From the NCBI GenBank assembly GCA_003151275.1, contig PLXC01000076.1, positions 62,001 to 126,000 of the forward strand: 64,000 bases of DNA, written 5' to 3'. Shown in pieces: positions 54,918 through 61,498 of this stretch (position 1 is the stretch's first letter; every line of letters starts with the position of its first letter). The notes under the pieces are model-generated. The model worked only from the letters and a program-made list of their open reading frames with translations, did not search any database and was not told the DNA's origin. The DNA is from Candidatus Melainabacteria bacterium. Lineage in GTDB: Bacteria; Cyanobacteriota; Vampirovibrionia; Obscuribacterales; Obscuribacteraceae. A program made the translations under genes and the position numbers.

Positions 54918-55556
54918 GTGGCAAAAAAATCGTCCCAAATATCATTTTCGGGAAAGTTCAGAAATGTTCAAACCATTCCTCCAATTAAACGGAGAAACAT
55001 CGAGAAACGATCGCGAGAATATCTGACCGGTCCAGAGGTCAAACTACTGGTTGATGCAGCCAAGGATGTTGGTAGACATGGTGCTCGAGACGCACTGCTA
55101 ATCCTCATGACTTATCGGCACGCGCTGCGTGTGGGTGAAGTCGTAGATTTGAAATGGGATCAGGTTGATTTGAACAGCGCGAAAGTTCATGTCAATCGCT
55201 TAAAGAACGGCGACCCCTCTGTCCACTTCCTCGAAGGAGACGAGATCCGCGCGTTACGCAAACTGCGGCGAGCTTACGCCGATTCGGCATTTGTATTTTG
55301 TTCTGAGCGACAAGGTCCGCTGTCGTCAAACGCTGTGCATAAGATTGTGGTGCGCGCCGGCACCGAAGCAGGTTTGGAGCTGTCTGTACATCCGCATATG
55401 CTTCGCCACGGAAAAGGGTTCCAGCTCGCTTCGAAAGGAATTGACACGCGCGCAATTCAAGCGTACCTGGGTCACAAGAACATCCAACATACCGTTGTTT
55501 ACACGAAGCTCGACGCCGCTCGGTTCAAAGGATTCGGCAAGGACATCAAACTGTAG
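54918..55556 (+). CDS. Short tyrosine recombinase (FimB/FimE-like)
   Basis: 212 residues from GTG 54918. Nearly the whole chain is the catalytic domain: LTGPEVKLLVDAAK, RHALRVGEVVDLKW (Arg), RLKNGDPSVHFL (Lys), HPHMLRHGKGFQLASKG (His/Arg), YLGHKNIQHTVVYTKL (His, Tyr). Length and lack of an N-terminal arm-binding domain match invertase-type recombinases. It lies inside the transposon ends, divergent from the transposase. Its first ~16 codons are made from a TIR-like sequence. Confidence 0.88.
   Translation: MAKKSSQISFSGKFRNVQTIPPIKRRNIEKRSREYLTGPEVKLLVDAAKDVGRHGARDALLILMTYRHALRVGEVVDLKWDQVDLNSAKVHVNRLKNGDPSVHFLEGDEIRALRKLRRAYADSAFVFCSERQGPLSSNAVHKIVVRAGTEAGLELSVHPHMLRHGKGFQLASKGIDTRAIQAYLGHKNIQHTVVYTKLDAARFKGFGKDIKL
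54932..54961 (+). repeat. Degenerate internal copy of the transposon end
   Basis: GTCCCAAATATC-ATTT-TCGG then GAAAGTTCAG resembles the right terminal repeat (GTGCCAAATATC, TCGG, AAGTTCAC). It may be the original right end of a shorter transposon that later gained the recombinase gene. Confidence 0.5.
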
Positions 55557-55605
55557 GAGTGGTCGGCCTAGATCAAAAAAAGTGCCAAAGATGCATAAAA
55601 AAATG

Positions 55606-55630
55606 GTGCCAAATATCTCGGAAGTTCACA
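55606..55630 (-). repeat. Right terminal inverted repeat
   Basis: Exact reverse complement of 52484-52508; a second GTGCCAAAGATG motif lies at 55582. Confidence 0.9.
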
Positions 55631-55636
55631 ACCATG

Positions 55637-55689
55637 ATCATTAGTTTTTGCCTTTAAAACTAGTGATTCCGAACAGTATCACTAGTTTT
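55637..55689. other. Cluster of ACTAGTGAT-type arms; right candidate attachment site
   Basis: ATCATTAGTTTT (55637-55648), AAAACTAGTGAT (55656-55667) and ATCACTAGTTTT (55678-55689). The last two form a perfect inverted pair with a 10-nt spacer, like recombinase core sites or a small hairpin with T-run. Confidence 0.45.
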
Positions 55690-55730
55690 TCTAAAACCAT
55701 GGCTATTGGATTTTGAACAGCATCAGCTCA

Positions 55731-56498
55731 TCATTCAAAAACTCCGCTGGGATAGGCTTTCTTCAGATATGGCGCCATATCAAGTTGCATGTAATTCAGC
55801 CATGCGGTGATTTTAGATATTTGTCCATTCAGCCACAATAATGGCCACCCTCTCAGATTCCAATGTTCGGGTGTTACTTCGCCTCCTCTCGTTTGGAATT
55901 TCCCGGACGGATCTCTGCTGCAAGCAATCAGGTATTTACGATTGACGATTATCGCCGACGGCAAGCGCACGGATGAGTCTGACTGATCGTATCTCTCGTG
56001 CAAAAGTTTCTTGCAGTGAGCGTAACTCATTCCCTGGAAGCCAAAGACAAAGTAGTAAGGAAAGTTCTTCATGTATTCATCGAGTCCTTTTGGAGCCAAC
56101 ATCAAATTGAATACACTTAGATCCAGAGCGGGAATGGTGTCAAACGCGTCCAGCTCCGACTGAAGATCTGTCAGCGTAGACTTCACAGAGATGATGCTGG
56201 CCACGCCTTCCACTGGAAATTGAGATCTACCATTTTGTAAAAAAGATAAACACACGTCGTGGGCGATGATTATGTCCATTTGCGATGATCGTTTCTCCCC
56301 GGTGCCAAAAATTTCTCCACCCTGAAAAGCTCGAAGTCTGCGCGGCAAATGCTTCTTTAAGAAATCGATCAATACCAATTCTCTGTTCGTCCCTTTGTCT
56401 CCTGCATGGTCTTGCGTTGAAGCAGCCTGTGCACTCGCTTCAAGAAGATCCGCTATGTTGTTAAAGTAGTCGCCCAGCGGATCGCCTGCTTTGCTCAT
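55731..56498 (-). CDS. DUF6602-like protein (restriction-endonuclease-type fold)
   Basis: 255 residues from ATG 56498, which overlaps the upstream stop as ATGA and has GGAG 9 nt before it. Sequence features resemble DUF6602: GDKGTNRELVLIDFLKKHLP, GEIFGTGEKRSSQMDIIIAHD (Asp75), VEGVASIISVKSTLTDL (Lys106). The D...xVK layout suggests a PD-(D/E)XK-like nuclease fold, but the usual Glu before VK is Ser104, so activity is uncertain. Translational coupling to a cyclase-like gene suggests effector and signal-maker of one system. Confidence 0.75.
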   Translation of the reverse strand: MSKAGDPLGDYFNNIADLLEASAQAASTQDHAGDKGTNRELVLIDFLKKHLPRRLRAFQGGEIFGTGEKRSSQMDIIIAHDVCLSFLQNGRSQFPVEGVASIISVKSTLTDLQSELDAFDTIPALDLSVFNLMLAPKGLDEYMKNFPYYFVFGFQGMSYAHCKKLLHERYDQSDSSVRLPSAIIVNRKYLIACSRDPSGKFQTRGGEVTPEHWNLRGWPLLWLNGQISKITAWLNYMQLDMAPYLKKAYPSGVFE

Positions 56499-57328
56499 AT
56501 TATCCATCTCCAAATTTGCTTCCTCTTTGGACTCTGAGCCGTCCCGGCTTCGCGCCCATGTTCGAACTCTTTAGTATTTTTCTGGATCCTCAAGCAGTGG
56601 GCGTTACTAGCCTCATTGAATGATTTTTTCAACACGTCTACGTGCACGTTCGTCGTCCAATTTACAGCCAGACCTTGCCGCGTCGAATAGGTTGTACAGC
56701 CATCCTCATTCCTCGATTTGATCGGTATTGCATATGATATCAACCGAGTGGCTGCGCTAAGCAGTGCATTCCTTATTCCGCTATCCGTTTCGATATCTAA
56801 TCTGGACTTGAGCAATTCTTCGTGCTTTTCAAAGAAGGAACGTTCTCTGCAATAGAACTCGCAAGCTTCCGTCAGCATGCACCCAGACCAACATTGACTC
56901 TCCTCGCCCTGATATGCGTCTTCGATAGCACTGCCAATATATATGCTCTCTGGATCGAGTATCAGGTCTCCGTGTCCAATGGCACCTCGTAGCGGACAGT
57001 GCGTTCCTGCAAAACCGAAGCATAACAAAGAGTGCGAAGCACTGAAAATTTTTAGAAAAGAATCAAAGGAATCATCGGCGGTGAAGAGCAGAATACTGTC
57101 AGACACTATTTGGTACGCCAGGCTATGAGTGCCGAAGTCAGGAACACAAACGAATTGCCCATCTTCTTCGATGATTGTTTGTCTTTTGAGAGCTGCAGAA
57201 TGTTCAATTTGTGGCAGCAGGGCCTTTTTGTATAGGTTGTGCAGCCCTGCTGTTCCTTTCTGCTTACGCAGCTCCTTGAATCCAAGAATATCGAACATTG
57301 CGATGAACGCAGTAACTGGAGTAGTCAT
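56495..57328 (-). CDS. Class III nucleotide-cyclase-like protein
   Basis: 277 residues; ATG 57328. Motif MFDILGFKELR (Asp13) matches the first metal-binding Asp segment of class III cyclases. YQIVSDSILLF (Asp77) matches the second. LRGAIGHGDLIL and IYIGSAIEDAYQGE match the strand-helix that closes the active site. Both metal Asp residues are present. Stand-alone cyclases of this size beside an effector occur in Pycsar-type anti-phage systems; that role is inferred. It starts 6 nt after the stop of a small broken gene. Confidence 0.72.
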   Translation of the reverse strand: MTTPVTAFIAMFDILGFKELRKQKGTAGLHNLYKKALLPQIEHSAALKRQTIIEEDGQFVCVPDFGTHSLAYQIVSDSILLFTADDSFDSFLKIFSASHSLLCFGFAGTHCPLRGAIGHGDLILDPESIYIGSAIEDAYQGEESQCWSGCMLTEACEFYCRERSFFEKHEELLKSRLDIETDSGIRNALLSAATRLISYAIPIKSRNEDGCTTYSTRQGLAVNWTTNVHVDVLKKSFNEASNAHCLRIQKNTKEFEHGREAGTAQSPKRKQIWRWII

Positions 57329-57334
57329 CTTTGC

Positions 57335-57532
57335 TTAGTCTTTCTCTGGTTTCTTTGGCTTTGACGTGGACTTCGTCGGTCGTCTTCGCTTGCGCTTCTG
57401 CTTTAGATCCACAAGCTCACCCATAGGCAGCGACATAATCATCTGCAGCACGCCTTCAGCATCTTAGAAGTATTCGTCTGCTAAGTCCATGGCTTTTTTC
57501 ATATCGCCACACAGATCCGTGCATGCCATCAT
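57335..57532 (-). pseudogene. Small gene upstream of the cyclase, interrupted by TAA
   Basis: Frame from ATG 57532 reads MMACTDLCGDMKKAMDLADEYF, then TAA (57464-57466), then continues DAEGVLQMIMSLPMGELVDL with a basic end (KRKRRRPTKSTSKPKKPEKD) and stop at 57335. Both halves look coding and share the frame. Either a nonsense mutation or two very small ORFs. Confidence 0.5.
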
Positions 57533-57553
57533 CGGAAGATTACGTGAATATCG

Positions 57554-57730
57554 TCATTCTTTAAATCCCCAAATCACTGCAGTTAGATCGGCGTGACTTG
57601 GCAAAAACTTGAACATGCCACTGATTTTGGAGTTCGCAATGAGTGGATCAAAAGTGCTATCGACCAAGACGACTGGATCGTGCCACAGAAAGGGATCGGC
57701 TGACCTACCCACATGGCGCATTGCCGGCAT
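57554..57730 (-). CDS. Small hypothetical protein at the head of the cyclase operon
   Basis: 58 residues from ATG 57730 (TTG at 57745 also in frame). VVLVDSTFDPLIANSKISG and HADLTAVIWGFKE look protein-like. No domain recognised and no clear ribosome site. It may be the end of a decayed gene. Confidence 0.35.
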   Translation of the reverse strand: MPAMRHVGRSADPFLWHDPVVLVDSTFDPLIANSKISGMFKFLPSHADLTAVIWGFKE

Positions 57731-57809
57731 TGATACTGGGGACAAGTGATAGACTTATGAGCCAGGCTGGATGGAAGGCAGCCAAAGCACCAGAATGGAG
57801 AGATGTTCA

Positions 57810-58181
57810 ATGACTGACGAATTTGTAAACGTTCTAAAGCAGGAAACTCAAAAGCGCCAAGGCTACTACGCTGCCATTACTCCAAGCATGTTTGCCGACT
57901 CAGCGGACTGTGAGGGTAGCTGTACTGCTCCAAAGAAGGACTTTGCATTCTCATTGAAGCACGGAGTAGACGGGATAACCAAGCTGGTTGTGACCTTTAC
58001 AGTGAAAGACGCTAATCTCTTGCAGGATTTAGCAAGGAAAAGCGGAGGCAAAATGCCGCCGCCGGCGTCAGCACGGTATTCTTTTCGGCGAAACGTTGGT
58101 TCTTGGTGTGAAGTTGAGACCGGGAAAGAATACACAGATGATGCTGCACTTGCTAAAGAACTTTGTGATCGAGCTGCGTAA
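57810..58181 (+). CDS. Hypothetical protein
   Basis: 123 residues from ATG 57810 (TGGAGAG 9 nt upstream); an ATG at 57771 is in frame. Compact mixed alpha/beta sequence with Cys pair (DCEGSC) and basic middle. No family recognised. Divergent from the cyclase operon. Confidence 0.6.
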   Translation: MTDEFVNVLKQETQKRQGYYAAITPSMFADSADCEGSCTAPKKDFAFSLKHGVDGITKLVVTFTVKDANLLQDLARKSGGKMPPPASARYSFRRNVGSWCEVETGKEYTDDAALAKELCDRAA

Positions 58182-58257
58182 CAGCAGTGCGCTGCGCGCG
58201 GTTCAATTGTATTCCCCCCCCGAACATAGAACCAAATATGGTGCGGCTGCGCCACGT

Positions 58258-58965
58258 CTAAATTCTTATGGCGCCGTATTTGTCAAACATATTTCCGTCA
58301 AATGCGGCTCCTTTCTTTATAGCTTTAAAATACCGTTTCACGCCCGCCTCAAAAGCCTCTTCCAGCTTCTTAATGTTCACTCTGTATCGCTTGATCGTAA
58401 TCGTTCGCGTGCGCGTCGTTTTGGTTCTGGAAACATACGCTGAGATCAGCGGACTGTGTTTGTTATAGGCGACCTTGAACTTGTAATGGTTTGCCCCAGA
58501 ACCGGTTTCGTGAGCTAAAGCAAACGAATGCTCCAAAGCGTTTCGTAGGTAGTACAAGGCTGTAGACCAGTCATTTGCATGAGCTGCTGTGGCGCTGCCT
58601 GAAATCATGTAGATTTTGATGAATGCTTCGAATCGCGCTTTCTGATCGGCTGTTAGAAGCATCTTTGATGCCATGTCGATGCCGGTCATTACACCCATAG
58701 CCTTGAACCAAATTAACTCATCGGCGGCGATTCTGTTCATAGTCTTCATGTCATTGCGGAGCAGGTACAGGCTGCTTATATAACCACTGGGGCCACTCTG
58801 AAATTTTGTTGGATCGCGAAAGAAGAACTCGGCTTTGTCCGCCAAACTGATTGGAAGGTCTGACTGAGATGCGCTCGGAAGAACTTTTGATCGGTTCCTT
58901 TGCGTTGTCGGCTTTGCCATTTCTTCGATTACACTAGCAATCAGCGCGCCTTTGCCACGAACCAC
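58258..58965 (-). CDS. Helical protein with HEPN-like motif
   Basis: 235 residues from GTG 58965 (ATG 58920 alternative, MAKPTTQRNR). Mostly helical. YYLRNALEHSFAL (Arg141...His146) has the Rx4H pattern of HEPN ribonucleases or HEPN-fold proteins. The C terminus is basic (TTRTRTITIKRYRVNIKK). HEPN proteins are frequent in defence and toxin systems; here only the motif supports the idea. Confidence 0.6.
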   Translation of the reverse strand: MVRGKGALIASVIEEMAKPTTQRNRSKVLPSASQSDLPISLADKAEFFFRDPTKFQSGPSGYISSLYLLRNDMKTMNRIAADELIWFKAMGVMTGIDMASKMLLTADQKARFEAFIKIYMISGSATAAHANDWSTALYYLRNALEHSFALAHETGSGANHYKFKVAYNKHSPLISAYVSRTKTTRTRTITIKRYRVNIKKLEEAFEAGVKRYFKAIKKGAAFDGNMFDKYGAIRI

Positions 58966-59124
58966 GTTACGGATTCTATCAGCATCGAGTCGCTACCGTG
59001 CTCTCAACAACCAGATATGCGACCGCGTGGCCGTCTCTCGAACTTTCAAGAGTAGCGAAATTCGTCTGGTATTTGTTTCGCGATTGATGCACATTCTGTC
59101 AGTGAAGAAGATCTACCTGAATCT

Positions 59125-60162
59125 TTACTGCGTTCCCCATTTCGGCCCGTTACCCCAGAGTGCAGGATTGTTAGGAGCGTTGTACATGGCTTGCCCTCTA
59201 CCTCGTCTTCCCATTGGACGTTCCTCTACTTGTTTATTGCCAATAGTGGGAGCCTGCCGAGCTGCTGGTTTGTCGACCATGCCATCAGCGGTTCGATAAT
59301 CTTCATGCTTATCGTATTTCTGTTTACCGTAATCTGAAAAAGCAGCGACGTCGAAGTAGTTGTATGCGACAAAGGAGCGCTGAGCCATTCGTTCATGCAT
59401 GATCTCATCGGTGGTTTTGAAAGCAGACGGTGGCGGTTTCATGCCACTATTCGCCGCAGATATGACGACGCTACGATCAAGGATTGTGTCCGATCGATTC
59501 GCTCGTTTAGCCTCGTATTGCATATCGAAGCCTTGCATTTTGCTTCTGCGCACCATGCCAGGCGAATGCGTTTCAATATGGGCTAAGTGCATTTGTTTAA
59601 ACATCTGATCTTTCTGGCCACGAGACAGCTTCGGATTGAGCCAGACTTGATTCAGCTGTGAAGCGAATTGCATCTCAGTAAGTAAGTCTTGGGAGTGCCA
59701 ATAGCCGGGTAGACAGGTCAGCACTGTTCCATCAGCAGAGAGAATAAACAATTGGAGGTTGTGAGGACCAGCACCATTTGTGGTATCAACAGCATTGCCA
59801 GAAACATCATGGCTGCCAGACAGGCCCGCATAGGGCTCATTTGAAATGTCGCGAGTACCGCAGACAAAGTAATTCTTGAGAGTTGAGAAAGCAGGTTCTT
59901 GCGAGAGCGACACGGCTCTCAGGCTGTTTCCAGCACTTCACGTGGCACCGCGAATGTCGCCGAGCATATGGACCCAAAAAATCATCTTGTTTTGCCGCAT
60001 TGCTTCGCTCTGAGCCTGCGGAAGTGATTTATACCACTGGATATCGGACGTAAGCGCAGACACGCGCTGCTGTGCCACGTTGCCATTCAATAAAAGAGGC
60101 ATGGCAATTGCAGGACTGGCAAAAAGGGAGAGAATTAAGGCAGTTCGAATAACTCGGTTCAT
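59125..60162 (-). pseudogene. Thioredoxin-like secreted protein with an in-frame UGA
   Basis: One frame of 346 codons from ATG 60162 to the stop at 59125, interrupted only by TGA at 59938-59940. Signal peptide (ALILSLFASPAIAM). Before the TGA: MIFWVHMLGDIRGAT. After it: SAGNSLRAVSLSQEPAF, YFVCGTRDISNEPYAG, TTNGAGPHNLQLFILSADGTVLTCLPGYW, a thioredoxin-fold layout. The TGA falls where thioredoxin relatives carry an active-site Cys. It could be a nonsense mutation of TGC/TGT or a selenocysteine codon; GCTG-GAAA-CAGC can pair 3 nt downstream. Other readings: two separate ORFs, the second from GTG 59913. Confidence 0.7.
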
Positions 60163-60673
60163 TCTTGGACCTCTGTGAGTAGGGAACAGGGGGTCTTTAT
60201 CTGTTCTACGTCACGAACGCTCAAACAGTTCAATTTGAAAGATTAAATCAGCTTATTTGAACAGGACAATATTGCGGACTCTCTTGGACCAAGCACAGCC
60301 AAGAGCCTTCAGCTGTACTTAGCCTCATGAAAGACAAGTTGGGATTCATGTCCAAATCTGTTCTCTACGCACTAAACACTACCGAGGCTCTGGCGATGTT
60401 TACTCATAAATTACAGAGAGAGACCGTCTCATCACACGCTCGTGAATCACTCATTGTTTTGAGGATCTCTGCCGAGCCCTGTCGTTTAGCCTCCAGTCTA
60501 CTTTTTCTTTTCTATCATATCAGAAAATATACAGAACATAAGACGGTGAGCTGGTTTCACTGTACTGGTTTGACTATAAAGTCATTCGGGATCGCCCTAT
60601 GTAGACTGTTCAATTGCACAGTGCGCCCAGCTATTAACCAATTTAGAATTGGTCACGTAGGCGAATACGGGAG
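60163..60673. other. Intergenic region
   Basis: About 510 bp. A 117-codon ATG frame at 60327 has no ribosome site and unconvincing composition. Nothing else seen. Confidence 0.45.
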
Positions 60674-60877
60674 ATGTTAACAGGAGAAGCTAGGACCAAA
60701 ATCAATCAAATCGAGCTTACTCGTTTTATTGAGATGATTAGCCAGTATTCGGAAGAAGCATTGAACGAGCATGACCAAGAGTGTCCCAATATCTGTGACC
60801 AATCCTGCATTGGATGTGGTAAAGAATTGCTAGTCACGCACCTAACAAAATACGTGGCGATGATGAACAAGTCATAA
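60674..60877 (+). CDS. Small Cys-motif protein (CxxxCxxxCxxC)
   Basis: 67 residues from ATG 60674. ECPNICDQSCIGC sits between an N-terminal helix (LTRFIEMISQYSEEALNEHD) and a C-terminal helix (ELLVTHLTKYVAMM). Same plan as 20896 and 27699, including an exact CIGC. Probable small zinc-binding protein. Ribosome site is weak (GGGAG adjoining the ATG). Confidence 0.65.
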   Translation: MLTGEARTKINQIELTRFIEMISQYSEEALNEHDQECPNICDQSCIGCGKELLVTHLTKYVAMMNKS

Positions 60878-61498
60878 GAAGTTAGTACCGTATGTGGTAC
60901 CTAATCTTCAAGCACCGTGAACGATTCGAAACATAATCAATATTCCCGGACGTTGCAATCCCGGATTGATCACTATTGAGAAATTGTATTGCAGGTAGCA
61001 TTTCTATTTCAAAGATCTAGGCTTAGCGCAATAGACGCAACCTCACGCGAGCATTCACAAAATATTCGTATTGCTGATAGCGTCGCTCGGTTTACAAAAG
61101 TAATGCCCCTTCACGTAATTTACATTGCCCCATTGTGCAGCTGTGCGATGGTTAAGAGAAGCTGAAGACTGCGATTGTGAGCCATTCGTTCAGATTCATG
61201 TTTTGTTGACCCAGCAAGACCTGACAAGATTGAAACTTATTTGCAGCAAGAATAGCTCGCACGTAAATCATTAGAGAGCCTGGATTCAAGAACATCTCCA
61301 TTGTTAGGGTACGGCGTCATCTATTCGTCCCTTCCCTGAACTACCTCTCCACAAAAACACCTTTCCTTTTTTACGCAATTTCAAATTCACCAACGCAACC
61401 GCGCTGGCGAATGGGACCTTGCGTCGGGCGAATAGCAGACAAAACACCAAATCGACAACCAAGGAAATCCAAATGAAACGGAAAAACAGGAGAAATCC
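60878..61498. promoter_or_regulatory. Upstream region of the second giant protein; 60978-61330 duplicates 13124-13470
   Basis: No gene. It shares the 38-nt core at 61036-61073 and several other blocks (AGCAAGACCTG, CCTGGATTCAAGAACATC) with the region before the first giant. A nine-residue mini-ORF (ATG 61473) ends in ATGA across the start of the giant. Confidence 0.65.

Larger units (their letters stand above)
52484..55630. mobile_element. Tn552/TniAB-type transposon with 25-bp terminal inverted repeats
   Basis: Perfect 25-bp inverted repeats (52484-52508 and 55606-55630), starting TGTGAACTTCC and ending TTTGGCAC. Each end carries a second TTTGGCAC-type motif ~20-25 bp further inside, as transposase-binding sites do. 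Contents: DDE transposase (frameshifted), AAA ATPase and a short tyrosine recombinase. The flanking 5 bp (TACGG left, ACCAT right) do not form a target duplication. Confidence 0.8.

Noticed and set aside
60327..60680. 117-codon plus-strand frame
   Set aside because: No Shine-Dalgarno site and composition unlike neighbouring proteins.
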